A stretch of 64,000 nucleotides of DNA, taken from CADEDH01 sp965216205 (lineage in GTDB: Bacteria; Actinomycetota; Acidimicrobiia; Acidimicrobiales; SZUA-35). Both the position numbers and the translations under genes were made by a program. Shown piece by piece: positions 35,834-44,595 of this stretch (position 1 is its first letter; every line of letters begins with the position of its first letter). The stretch spans positions 2,294,001 to 2,358,000 of the forward strand of contig OZ244139.1 in NCBI GenBank assembly GCA_965216205.1. The letters run 5' to 3'. The notes beneath the pieces were generated by a model. That model made no database searches and had not been told where the DNA came from. It saw nothing but the letters and a program-made list of their open reading frames with translations.

Positions 35834-37185
35834 CCGGTGACGAGGCGACGGACAACACGGATCTGTCACGCCCGCTCGTCATCGGGTTCGGTGTGGTCGG
35901 CCAGGCGCTCGTGCGGGCGCTCCAGCAACGGGGTCACCGCTCGCTGGTCCTCGACGACCGGCCGACCGACGCCGGGCGCACCCTGGCCGACGAGCTCGGC
36001 ATCGAGTTCGTGGCTGCGCCCTCGCCAGCCGAGGTCGGCGCGCTCGTGGGCTCGTCGTCGGTACTCCTCCCGAGCCCCGGCGTGCCCGATCGTCACCCCG
36101 CGTTCGACGCGGCTCGTCGCGCCGGCGTTCCGGTGCGCAGCGAGCTCGATCTGGCGGCCCGGTGGGACGATCGGCCGCTGGCCTCGATCACGGGGACGAA
36201 CGGCAAGACCTCGGTGACGATGATGGTCACCGACGCGCTGGAGCGGTCGGGTGTGCGGGCGGCGGCGGTGGGGAACACCGACGTGCCGTTGATCACCGCC
36301 ATCGACGACCCGGACGTCGACGTCTTCGTGGTGGAAGCGTCGTCGTTCCGCCTCGGCCACTCGAACCGCTTCCGACCAGCTGTCGCAACGTGGATCAACT
36401 ACGCCCCGGACCATCTCGACGCCCACGAGTCGGCTGCCGCCTACGAGTCGGCGAAGGCGTCCATCTGGGCCCACCTCGATCCGGAAGCGCTCATCGTCGC
36501 CAACGCCGACGACCCGGTGGTGATGCGGAACCTCCCCACCGCTCACGATCGGGTCGAGCTGTTCTCGCTCACCGATTCCGGCGTCGCGTGGCGGGTCGAG
36601 GGCGACGAGCTCGTCGGGCCGGAAGGTCCGTTTGCCAGGTTCGTCGAGCTGCAGCGACGGCAACCACACGACCTCGCGAACGCACTCGCGGTGGCGGCGA
36701 CGGCGGTTGGAGCCGGCGCGACGATCGGCGGCGCTGCGGACGCGGTGCGCTCCTTCGCCGGTCTGCCCCATCGCCTGGAGCTCGTCGGTGAGTGGGACGG
36801 TGTGGCGTGGTACGACGACTCGAAGGCGACGGTGCCGCAGGCCACCCAGGCGGCGGTCGCCGGCTTCGGGTCGGTCGTCCTGATCGCCGGTGGCAAGAAC
36901 AAGGGCCTCGCCCTCGATGGGCTCCGGTCGACCGTGCCGCCCGTTCGTCACGTGGTGGCGATCGGTGACGCGCAGCGGGACGTCGTCGAGGTGTTCACCG
37001 GCTCGGTGCCGGTCAGCACGGCCGGCGACATGGCGGCGGCGGTGGCCGCAGCAGGGGAGGTGGCACGCCCGGGTGACGCGGTGGTGCTGTCGCCGGGCTG
37101 CGCATCGTTCGATTGGTATCCGAACTATGTCGAGCGCGGCCGCGACTTCAGCCGGCTCGTACGCGAGAGGGCGACCCGATCATGA
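35830..37185 (+). CDS. murD: UDP-MurNAc-alanine-D-glutamate ligase MurD
   Basis: This 451-aa Mur ligase adds D-Glu to UDP-MurNAc-L-Ala. Evidence: an N-terminal Rossmann-type strand (LVIGFGVVGQALVRAL), ATP loop ASITGTNGKTSVTMMVTDAL, EASSFRLG, NYAPDHLDAHESAAAYESAK, and C-terminal LPHRLELVGEWDGVAWYDDS, KATVPQAT, LIAGGKNKGLA, and LSPGCASFDWYPNYVERG. The ATG overlaps the mraY stop and the stop overlaps the ftsW start. Confidence 0.94.
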   Translation: MTGDEATDNTDLSRPLVIGFGVVGQALVRALQQRGHRSLVLDDRPTDAGRTLADELGIEFVAAPSPAEVGALVGSSSVLLPSPGVPDRHPAFDAARRAGVPVRSELDLAARWDDRPLASITGTNGKTSVTMMVTDALERSGVRAAAVGNTDVPLITAIDDPDVDVFVVEASSFRLGHSNRFRPAVATWINYAPDHLDAHESAAAYESAKASIWAHLDPEALIVANADDPVVMRNLPTAHDRVELFSLTDSGVAWRVEGDELVGPEGPFARFVELQRRQPHDLANALAVAATAVGAGATIGGAADAVRSFAGLPHRLELVGEWDGVAWYDDSKATVPQATQAAVAGFGSVVLIAGGKNKGLALDGLRSTVPPVRHVVAIGDAQRDVVEVFTGSVPVSTAGDMAAAVAAAGEVARPGDAVVLSPGCASFDWYPNYVERGRDFSRLVRERATRS

Positions 37186-38861
37186 CCGCGACCCGAAGAA
37201 CCTCCGGTGGGAGCAGCCGGCCGCGCGCCGGCTCGACCACGTCCGCAACGAAGCGGACGCCAGCCCGGACCGCGACGAACGCGACGACGAAGAAGGCCGC
37301 AGCCAAGAAGCGCGGGGCGAAGAAGACCACGGCCAGAACGGGCGCGGCCAAGAAGACCACGGCCAGAACGGGCGCGGCCAAGAAGAGCACGGCCAGAACG
37401 GGCGCGGCCAAGAAGAGCACGGCCAGCAAGGCCACGGCCAAGAAGACCACGGCCACGAGCACGGCCAAGAAGCGCACGGCCAAGAAGCGCACGGCCAAGA
37501 CGAGCACGGCCAGCAAGGCCACGGCCAAGACGAGCACGGCCAAGACGAGCACGGCCAAGCGGGCCGCGGGGAGCCGGCGGTCCGACCGGGGTCGCGACGA
37601 GGTGCACGTTTCCGGCTTTCGCTCCTCGGCAGCCGACGGAACCGCTGCTCGCAACCGGCGGGGGCGGGCCTCGTCTGCCGGGGCGACCCGTCGGGGTTGG
37701 AGGCGGCGAGGTACCTCGTCCGGACGACGGTCGAGCGGCCGCAACAGGCCGGCACCGGTCACCGACGCCGGTGAGCGCAACGCAGCCTTCCTCACGGCAA
37801 CCGTGCTCGGCCTCACGCTCTTCGGCCTGGTGATGGTGCTCTCGGCATCGTCGGTGTCGAGTGTGTACGAGTTGTCCGGATCGCCGTTCTTCCAGTTCAA
37901 GCGGCAACTGATCTGGGCCGGCATCGGCGCGACAGCGTTCGTGATCGCGAACCGGATCGACTATCGGCGGCTCCAGCCACTGGCGAAGCCACTGCTCGTG
38001 CTCGCCGTGGTCCTGCTGGTCGCCCTGTTCGTACCGGGGATCGGGGTCACCCGAAACGGCTCCACCCGCTGGCTCGGGATCGGGCCGTTCGTCATTCAGC
38101 CGTCCGAGCTGGCGAAGCTGACGCTGATCGTGTTCGCCGCCGACCTGCTGGCCCGGCGCGAGCGACGAATGGACCGTCCGGAGCTCACCGTGCGTCCCGT
38201 GATGCTCGTGCTCGGTCTGCTGTCGGTCCTGATCGTCGCCCAGCCGAAGCTCGGCACCCCCATCATCATGGGCGCGGTCACCCTTCTCCTCCTCTTCGTT
38301 GCCGGCTCGCAGATGAGGAGCCTGCTCGCCTGGCTCAGCGCGGCCATCGCCGCGGTCGGCGTCCTCGCCTACTTCGCCCCCTACCGGCGGGAGCGGCTGC
38401 TGTCGTTCCTCAACCCCTGGGAGGACCCGCTCGGCGACGGGCTCCAGGCCATCCAGAGCCAGGTCGGCATCGCGTCCGGCGGCCTGTGGGGCGTGGGCCT
38501 GGGCGCCAGTCGGGCCAAGTGGGGGTTCCTGCCCTTCGCTCACACCGACTTCATCTTCGCCATCGTGGCGGAGGAGGTCGGGCTGCTCGGGGCGAGCGCC
38601 GTGATCGGGGCCTTCCTGCTCGTCGGTTGGTTCGGTCTGCAGACGGCGCTCGCCGCTCCGGACCGGTTCGGCATGCTGCTGGCGGCGGGTATCACCTCCT
38701 GGCTGATGATCCAGGCCTTCCTCAACATCGGCATGGTCCTCGGCGTCCTCCCGATCACCGGGGAACCATTGCCCTTTGTCTCCGCTGGAGGATCTAGTCT
38801 GGTCACGACGCTCGCTGCGGCAGGTCTGCTCACCAGCGTCTCGCGGCGGGCGCAGCCCTGA
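37182..38861 (+). CDS. ftsW: Lipid II polymerase FtsW with a long histone-H1-like N-terminal extension
   Basis: This 559-aa protein has a C-terminal SEDS core: first helix NAAFLTATVLGLTLFGLVMV beginning near residue 200, then NGSTRWLGIGPFVIQPSELA, the catalytic-loop region YRRERLLSFLNPWEDPLGDG, AKWGFLPFAHTDFIFAIVAE, and the end PITGEPLPFVSAGGSSLVTT. FtsW polymerises glycan strands with FtsI. The first 195 or so residues are unlike normal FtsW: residues about 15-125 consist of Lys/Ala/Thr/Arg repeats such as AAKKTTARTG, then an Arg/Ser/Gly-rich part. ATG 37182 overlaps the murD stop, and no other start lies just before the core, so the extension is probably translated. Confidence 0.9.
   Translation: MTATRRTSGGSSRPRAGSTTSATKRTPARTATNATTKKAAAKKRGAKKTTARTGAAKKTTARTGAAKKSTARTGAAKKSTASKATAKKTTATSTAKKRTAKKRTAKTSTASKATAKTSTAKTSTAKRAAGSRRSDRGRDEVHVSGFRSSAADGTAARNRRGRASSAGATRRGWRRRGTSSGRRSSGRNRPAPVTDAGERNAAFLTATVLGLTLFGLVMVLSASSVSSVYELSGSPFFQFKRQLIWAGIGATAFVIANRIDYRRLQPLAKPLLVLAVVLLVALFVPGIGVTRNGSTRWLGIGPFVIQPSELAKLTLIVFAADLLARRERRMDRPELTVRPVMLVLGLLSVLIVAQPKLGTPIIMGAVTLLLLFVAGSQMRSLLAWLSAAIAAVGVLAYFAPYRRERLLSFLNPWEDPLGDGLQAIQSQVGIASGGLWGVGLGASRAKWGFLPFAHTDFIFAIVAEEVGLLGASAVIGAFLLVGWFGLQTALAAPDRFGMLLAAGITSWLMIQAFLNIGMVLGVLPITGEPLPFVSAGGSSLVTTLAAAGLLTSVSRRAQP
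37315..37440 (+). repeat. 30-bp tandem repeats coding the FtsW basic tail
   Basis: Units starting AGAAGACCACGGCCAGAACG follow each other at 37321, 37351, 37381 and 37411, with identical first two copies and one or a few changes in the later ones. Degenerate derivatives (AAGAC..ACGGCC) continue to about 37560. The 30-base length keeps the reading frame and gives a ten-residue protein repeat. Confidence 0.9.
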
Positions 38862-38946
38862 TGCCCGCCGTGTGCGGCCCAGCCGGCGCGTGGCGGCGGC
38901 GAGCGACGGCAGGCAGTACGAGGAACCCCCGGTAGGACATCGAGCC

Positions 38947-40113
38947 ATGGCAGAGACACCTGCGCCCATCGTGATAACCGGCGGTGGTACGGCCGGCCAC
39001 ACCAACCCCGGCATCGCCGTGGCCGAGGCGCTCGTCGCGGCCGGCGTCGACCGAGGCGACATCCATTTCGTCGGCGGCGAGCGGGGCAACGAGCGCACGC
39101 TCGTGACCGAGGCCGGCTTCTCGATCGAGGTCCTGCCCGGCCGGGGGATCGAGCGGCGCCCGAGCCTCGCCAGCGTCGGCGCTGCGGTCTCCCTGCTCGG
39201 CGGTCTCGGGAGAGGTCTGCGGCTCGTGGCCCGTCAGCGCCCTCGGGTGGTGCTGTGCCTGGGAGGCTATGCGTCGTTCGCCGTCTCGCTGGCCGCGGTC
39301 GTGCTTCGGGTGCCGCTGGTGGTCACCGAGCAGAACGCCAGGAGCAGCGCCGTCAACCGGCTCATGGGAAGGTTCGCCGCGGTGTGCGCGCTCCCGTTCC
39401 CCGACACCGACCTCCCGAACGGTGTCCTGACCGGCAACCCGACCCTCGCTCGGGTGGTGGAGGCGGTGGCGACGAGCGACCGTGCGGCGGCCCGAGCCCG
39501 GCTGGGGCTCGACGTCGCTGCGGACGATGGCGGCGATCGGGTCGTGATCGCCGTGTGGTCGGGTTCGCTGGGGGCCACGAGGGTGAACGAGGCCGTGCGG
39601 GAACTGGCCACCCGCTGGGCCGATCGCGGCGACGTGTCGATCCGCCATGTGGTCGGTCGCCGCGATTGGGAGCGTTTCCGGAACCCGCCGGCCGAGGTCG
39701 CTGCGGGCGCCTTGCACTATCAGCTCGTCGAGTACGAGACGGAGATGCCGGATCTCCTGGTCGCAGCCGATCTCGCTGTCTGCCGCGCCGGCGCCTCGAC
39801 CGTGGCCGAGCTCACGATCGCCGGGTTGCCGGCCGTGCTGGTACCGCTGCCGATCGCACCGCGGGACCATCAGCGGGCCAACGCCCGCGAACTGGTCGAG
39901 GTGGGCGGCGGCGTCGTCGTCGACGATGCCGAGCTCACCGCCGATCGCCTCGACACCGAGCTCGGCCCGTTGATCGGCTCGGGCGAGCGTCGAGCCACGA
40001 TGGCCGCCGCCGCGGCGTCGGTGGCGCGACCCGACGCCGCCGATCGGGTGGCGTCGCTGGTGATCGAGCACGGGCGAATCGAGACGAACGGAGGGATCGT
40101 CGATGCCATCTAG
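38947..40113 (+). CDS. murG: UDP-GlcNAc:lipid I N-acetylglucosaminyltransferase MurG
   Basis: This 388-aa GT28 enzyme makes lipid II on the inner membrane face. It has the N-terminal glycine loop VITGGGTAGHTNPGIAVAEA, VLCLGGYASFAVSLAAVV, VVTEQNARSSAVNR, and the C-terminal donor site with CRAGASTVAELTIAGLPAVL, VPLPIAPRDHQRANARELVE. The second glycine loop reads WSGSLGATRVNEA instead of the usual GGSxGA. ATG 38947 is chosen by alignment to the glycine loop. An 85-bp gap follows ftsW, and the stop overlaps murC by 11 bases. Confidence 0.93.
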   Translation: MAETPAPIVITGGGTAGHTNPGIAVAEALVAAGVDRGDIHFVGGERGNERTLVTEAGFSIEVLPGRGIERRPSLASVGAAVSLLGGLGRGLRLVARQRPRVVLCLGGYASFAVSLAAVVLRVPLVVTEQNARSSAVNRLMGRFAAVCALPFPDTDLPNGVLTGNPTLARVVEAVATSDRAAARARLGLDVAADDGGDRVVIAVWSGSLGATRVNEAVRELATRWADRGDVSIRHVVGRRDWERFRNPPAEVAAGALHYQLVEYETEMPDLLVAADLAVCRAGASTVAELTIAGLPAVLVPLPIAPRDHQRANARELVEVGGGVVVDDAELTADRLDTELGPLIGSGERRATMAAAAASVARPDAADRVASLVIEHGRIETNGGIVDAI

Positions 40114-41518
40114 CCCCGCCCCGGAATCGGCCGAGCCGAGCCTCGTCGACCTGAGCCGACCACGATCGGTCCACGTCCTCGGCATCGGCGGCGCCGGCAT
40201 GAGCGCCATCGCCGAGATCCTGCTCGGAACCGGCCACACCGTGACCGGGTCCGACCTGGGTCGCTCGGCCGCTGGAGACCGGCTCGCCGAGCAGGGGGTC
40301 AGCGTCGAGATCGGCCACCGCGCCGACAACGTGGGTGACGTCGACGTCGTGACCCACTCCACCGCCGTCCCGGCCGACAATCCGGAGCTCGTCGAAGCCA
40401 GGCGCCGGGGGATACCGGTGCTCAGGCGGGCGGAGATCCTCACCGCCATCACCCGCGCCTGGAAGACGATCGCGGTGGCGGGCACGCACGGCAAGACCAC
40501 CACGTCGGCCATGCTCACCGCTGCGCTCCGGGGATCGGGCCTCGACCCGGCGTTCATCGTGGGCGGCGACCTCCGCGACCTCGGCACTGGGGCCGCCGTC
40601 GGGAGCGGCTCCGTGCTGGTCGTCGAGGCCGACGAGAGCGACGGCACGTTCATCGAGCTCGACGCCCACGGTGTGATCGTCACCAACGTCGAGCCCGATC
40701 ATCTGGAGCACTATGGCGGCTTCGACCGTCTCGAAGCGGCCTTCGTGCAGTTCATGACCCAGGCCACCGGCCCGCGGGTGATCTGTGCCGACGACCCCGG
40801 CTCCGCCCGGCTCGGCGAGCTCGCGCCCTGCACCACCTACGGCGTCGATGCCGCCGCCGACTGGCGGATCGTCGACCCGGCCCCCACGCCGAGCGGCATC
40901 ACGATCGGGGTCCACGGCCCCCGGGACATCCGGCTGGCGCTGCGGCTGCGGCAACCGGGCATGCACAACGCCCGCAACGCAACGGCTGCATTGGCGATGG
41001 CCGTCGAGCTCGGCGCCGACCCGGACGCGGTCGCCGACGCACTGAGCGCGTTCGGCGGCGTCGGCCGACGCTTCGAGCGGCGGGGGAGCGCCGCGTCGAT
41101 CGACCTGGTCGACGACTACGCCCACCTCCCCACCGAGGTCGAAGCCGCCCTCGACGCGGCCAGGAGCCTGTCGCCCCGGCGGTTGGTGGCGGTCTTCCAG
41201 CCCCACCGCTACAGCCGGACCGAGCAGCTCTGGTCGACCTTCGCCGGTTCCTTCCGGGAGGCGGACGTGCTGTACGTCACCGGGATCTACTCGTCAGGCG
41301 AGGCGCCCCGCGATGGGGTGACCGGACAACTCATCGTCGACGCGGTGACCGCCGAGGACCCCGCTGCCGATGTGCGCTACGTCGAGGCCCTCGACGACGT
41401 CGTCGACGCACTCGGCGCCGAGCTCGTGGCGGGCGACCTGTGCCTCACCCTCGGCGCAGGCGACCTGACCACCATCCCCGCCCGGGTCCTCCAGCGCCTG
41501 GAGCAGCGGTCGCCATGA
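40103..41518 (+). CDS. murC: UDP-MurNAc-L-alanine ligase MurC
   Basis: This 471-aa Mur ligase attaches L-Ala to UDP-MurNAc. It has VHVLGIGGAGMSAIAEILL, the ATP loop TIAVAGTHGKTTTSAMLTAA, VVEADESDGTFIELDAHGVI, TNVEPDHLEHYGGFD, PGMHNARNATAALA, and the C-terminal DDYAHLPTEVEAALDAAR followed by VFQPHRYSRTEQLW. A good site (GGAGGG, 7 bases) precedes ATG 40103. Confidence 0.95.
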   Translation: MPSSPAPESAEPSLVDLSRPRSVHVLGIGGAGMSAIAEILLGTGHTVTGSDLGRSAAGDRLAEQGVSVEIGHRADNVGDVDVVTHSTAVPADNPELVEARRRGIPVLRRAEILTAITRAWKTIAVAGTHGKTTTSAMLTAALRGSGLDPAFIVGGDLRDLGTGAAVGSGSVLVVEADESDGTFIELDAHGVIVTNVEPDHLEHYGGFDRLEAAFVQFMTQATGPRVICADDPGSARLGELAPCTTYGVDAAADWRIVDPAPTPSGITIGVHGPRDIRLALRLRQPGMHNARNATAALAMAVELGADPDAVADALSAFGGVGRRFERRGSAASIDLVDDYAHLPTEVEAALDAARSLSPRRLVAVFQPHRYSRTEQLWSTFAGSFREADVLYVTGIYSSGEAPRDGVTGQLIVDAVTAEDPAADVRYVEALDDVVDALGAELVAGDLCLTLGAGDLTTIPARVLQRLEQRSP

Positions 41519-41570
41519 CAGTGCGGCAGGGCCCCGTGCTCCGGGCCGCCACCAAGGTTGGCACGGAACG

Positions 41571-42509
41571 ATGAGCGAGCGAGCGGAGCAGCTCGGGGCG
41601 ATCACCGCCAGGCTCGGTGCCTTGGCGACGCCGGCTGTCTCGCTCGCACCCCGGTGCACCTACAAGGTGGGCGGCGCTGCCGCGGTCTTCGTCGAGGCCG
41701 AGTCGGTGGCCGATCTCGAGGCGGTCGCGGTCGCCCTCGACGGCACCGACGTACCGACGCTGGTCATCGGAAACGGCTCCAATCTGCTCGTGGCCGACGC
41801 CGGCTTCGATGGCGTCGTCGTCCACCTCGGCGAGGCGTTCGCCGACATCGAGATCGACCGCGACAGCGGAACGGCTCGGCTCGGCGCGGCCGCCCTGTTG
41901 CCGGTGGCCGCTCGTCGGACCGCGGGAGCGGGTCTCGCGGGGTTCGAATGGGCGGTCGGGGTGCCGGGCTCGGTCGGTGGTGCGGTCAGGATGAACGCCG
42001 GCGGACACGGGTCGGACATGGCCGCGAGCCTCACGAGGGTCAGCGTCTTCGACCTGCGGGACGGCGGCCCGACGGAGTGGCCGGCGGGCGAGCTCGAGCT
42101 CTCGTACCGCCGGAGCGCAATCGGATCGCAGCATCTCGTGCTGTTCGCCGAGATCGGCCTCGACGCCGGTGATCGGACGGCGTCGGAGGAGGAGATCCGG
42201 GAGATCGTCAGGTGGCGTCGGGCCAACCAACCCGGCGGGCAGAACGCTGGCAGCGTCTTCACCAACCCCCCGGGCGACTCCGCCGGGCGGCTGATCGACA
42301 CCGCCGGCCTGAAGGGGTTCCGGATCGGCACCGCCGAGGTGTCCACCAAGCACGCCAACTTCATCCAGGCCGACCCCGGCGGCGCCGCCGACGACGTCCA
42401 CCGGGTGATCCTCGGCGTGCGGGACCGGGTCTGCGAGGTCCATGGCGTCGAGCTCCACTGCGAGAATCTGCTGATCGGGTTCGAGCGCGACGAGGGATCC
42501 ACATCGTGA
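41571..42509 (+). CDS. murB: UDP-N-acetylenolpyruvoylglucosamine reductase MurB
   Basis: This 312-aa FAD enzyme reduces UDP-GlcNAc-enolpyruvate to UDP-MurNAc. It has an FAD-binding PCMH-like domain with TYKVGGAAAVFVEAESVADL, VIGNGSNLLVADAGFDGVVV, GFEWAVGVPGSVGGAVRMNA, the active-site region QNAGSVFTNPPGDSAGRLID (proton-donor Ser), and AEVSTKHANFI. It stands 52 bp after murC and overlaps ftsQ by 4 bases. Confidence 0.95.
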   Translation: MSERAEQLGAITARLGALATPAVSLAPRCTYKVGGAAAVFVEAESVADLEAVAVALDGTDVPTLVIGNGSNLLVADAGFDGVVVHLGEAFADIEIDRDSGTARLGAAALLPVAARRTAGAGLAGFEWAVGVPGSVGGAVRMNAGGHGSDMAASLTRVSVFDLRDGGPTEWPAGELELSYRRSAIGSQHLVLFAEIGLDAGDRTASEEEIREIVRWRRANQPGGQNAGSVFTNPPGDSAGRLIDTAGLKGFRIGTAEVSTKHANFIQADPGGAADDVHRVILGVRDRVCEVHGVELHCENLLIGFERDEGSTS

Positions 42510-43369
42510 CCGCGACCCGATCCCGGACCTCGAATCGGGTCGACCCGAGGCTCGCCGCACGCCGGGCCAGCGTGGCCAGGAAGGCCGGAGCCAGACGTCT
42601 CCGCCTGATCGGTGCCGTGAGCGCAGCGGCGACGATCGCCATCATCGTGATCGCCGCCGCCAACAGCTCCTGGTTCGACGTCGACGCGATCGACGTCGTC
42701 GGGGCCGAACGGGCCGACCCGCGCCACGTGGTCAACGCATCGGGGATCGAGCTCGGCGAACCCCTGATCGACATCGATCTCGAGGCATCGAGAGCTGCGG
42801 TCGAGCGGGTTCCGTGGGTGGCCGGCGCCCTGGTCGACCGGGAACTCGACGGTACGATCACGATCACCGTCACCGAGCGTGTCGGCGTCGTCGCGTTGCC
42901 CGCCGGGCCGCGGTTCGTCGTCATCGACCGCACCGGCCGGCAGTTGGAGCTGGCCGAGGCCCAACCGGAGGAGTTCCTCCCCGTGGCCGGTGTCGAGACA
43001 TCCGGCGTGCCCGGGCAACCGGTCGACGACGCCGGTCATGCCGTCGTTGCGCTCGTCGAGGCGCTCACCCCGGCGGTGCGAGAGGCCTCGACGGGCATCG
43101 CCCACGAGGGCGGGCAACTCCATCTGGAGCTCGCGATGGGCGGCCGGGCCGATCTCGGCGACGACCGCGACCTGGACGAGAAGCTGCTCGCGCTGGAAAC
43201 CGTGCTGGCGAGGGTCGACCTCGCCTGCCTCGCCGTGATCGATGTACGAGCACCGGGTGCGCCGACCGTGCGCCGGCTGGAGCCGGCGCCGACGGGGTCC
43301 GGATCCGACCCCGCAGAGGGCCGACGACCCGCTGCGGAAGAACCATTTGCCGAACCGGGCGGCTGCTAG
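42506..43369 (+). CDS. ftsQ: Cell division protein FtsQ
   Basis: This 287-aa bitopic protein has a basic cytoplasmic N-terminus, a membrane helix (LIGAVSAAATIAIIVIAAAN), a POTRA domain starting FDVDAIDVVGAERADPRHVV, the RVPWVAGALVDRELDGTITI segment, VTERVGVVALPAGPRFVVID and the beta domain. It links FtsL/FtsB-type proteins with the divisome. GTG 42506 overlaps the murB stop. Confidence 0.9.
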   Translation: MTATRSRTSNRVDPRLAARRASVARKAGARRLRLIGAVSAAATIAIIVIAAANSSWFDVDAIDVVGAERADPRHVVNASGIELGEPLIDIDLEASRAAVERVPWVAGALVDRELDGTITITVTERVGVVALPAGPRFVVIDRTGRQLELAEAQPEEFLPVAGVETSGVPGQPVDDAGHAVVALVEALTPAVREASTGIAHEGGQLHLELAMGGRADLGDDRDLDEKLLALETVLARVDLACLAVIDVRAPGAPTVRRLEPAPTGSGSDPAEGRRPAAEEPFAEPGGC

Positions 43370-43372
43370 TGT
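43347..43372 (+). promoter_or_regulatory. Possible ftsZ promoter elements
   Basis: TAGTGT (43367-43372, including the ftsQ stop) fits the loose actinobacterial -10 TAnnnT, with TTGCCG at 43347-43352 upstream, 14 bases apart, shorter than ideal. Separate ftsZ promoters in the ftsQ-ftsZ gap are known in actinobacteria. The assignment here is weak. Confidence 0.3.
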
Positions 43373-43402
43373 TGGCCCGATCGTGAAGGGACGCTACGCG
43401 TT

Positions 43403-44566
43403 ATGAGCACGCAGAATTATGTCGCCTCTGTGAAGGTCGTCGGAGTCGGCGGCGGCGGATGCAACGCCGTCAACCGCATGATCGACGCCGGCCTCAGAGG
43501 GGTGGAGTTCGTCGCCGTCAACACCGACGCCCAGGCGTTGTTGATGAGCGACGCGGAGACGAAGATCCACATCGGCCGCGAGCTGACGAGGGGCCTCGGT
43601 GCGGGCAGTGACCCTGCGATCGGTCAGCAGGCGGCCGAGGCCCACCGCGACGAGATCAGCGAGGCGCTCGACGGCGCCGACATGGTCTTCATCACCGCCG
43701 GCGAGGGCGGCGGCACCGGTACCGGGGCGGCTCCGGTCATCGCCGAGGTGGCGAAGAGCCAGGGCGCGCTGACGATCGCGGTCATCACCCGTCCGTTCGG
43801 GTTCGAGGGAAAGCGTCGGGCGGCCCAGGCCGACGCGGGGATCAACCGACTCAAGGAGAAGGTCGACACCCAGATCGTCATCCCCAACGACCGCCTTCTC
43901 TCCATCGCCGACGAGAAGACGTCGATGGTGAACGCCTTTCGCATGGCCGACGAGATCCTGCTCCAGGGCGTCTCCGGTATCGCCGACCTGATCACCACGC
44001 CGGGCCTGATCAACACCGACTTCGCCGACGTCCGCATGATCATGCACGACGCCGGCAGCGCGCTGATGGGGATCGGGCGGGCAGCCGGAGAGGGTCGAGC
44101 ACTGGCCGCGGCCCGCGCCGCCATCGCGAGCCCGCTGCTGGAGGCGTCGATCGACGGCGCCAGGGGCATCCTGCTCACGATCGCCGGCTCGAGCGACCTC
44201 GGTCTGTTCGAGGTGAACGAGGCGGCTGAGATCATCCACGACGTGGCCCACGCCGAGGCGAACATCATCTTCGGCACGGTCGTCGACGAGAACCTCAGCG
44301 AGGAGATCAGGGTCACGGTCATCGCTGCCGGCTTCGACCGATTCGAGGACATGGGACGCAACCACAGCCTCGACGACATCGTCGGCGTTCAGGAAGCGCC
44401 ACCCGAACTGGCGACGAGGTCCCGCCGGGTTCGCCGATCGACCCCGGCGATGCCGCCCCCACCCCCAGCGCCGAGCGACGACCACGTCGAGGAGACGATC
44501 GATCTCTTCGACGAGCCGGAGGAAGATCTCGACGACGAGTTCGACGTCCCGTCGTTCCTCAAGTAG
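43403..44566 (+). CDS. ftsZ: Cell division GTPase FtsZ
   Basis: This 387-aa tubulin homologue forms the Z-ring. It has KVVGVGGGGCNAVNRMIDAG, the tubulin signature in ITAGEGGGTGTGAAPVIAEV, synergy-loop NTDFADVRMIMHDAGSALMG, a variable acidic linker, and the conserved C-terminal peptide DVPSFLK that contacts SepF and other anchors. A GAAGGGA site lies about 10 bases before ATG 43403. It is the thirteenth gene of the cluster starting at mraZ. Confidence 0.97.
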   Translation: MSTQNYVASVKVVGVGGGGCNAVNRMIDAGLRGVEFVAVNTDAQALLMSDAETKIHIGRELTRGLGAGSDPAIGQQAAEAHRDEISEALDGADMVFITAGEGGGTGTGAAPVIAEVAKSQGALTIAVITRPFGFEGKRRAAQADAGINRLKEKVDTQIVIPNDRLLSIADEKTSMVNAFRMADEILLQGVSGIADLITTPGLINTDFADVRMIMHDAGSALMGIGRAAGEGRALAAARAAIASPLLEASIDGARGILLTIAGSSDLGLFEVNEAAEIIHDVAHAEANIIFGTVVDENLSEEIRVTVIAAGFDRFEDMGRNHSLDDIVGVQEAPPELATRSRRVRRSTPAMPPPPPAPSDDHVEETIDLFDEPEEDLDDEFDVPSFLK

Positions 44567-44595
44567 CGCCGGTAGGCGGGCTCGCTCCGACCGCG

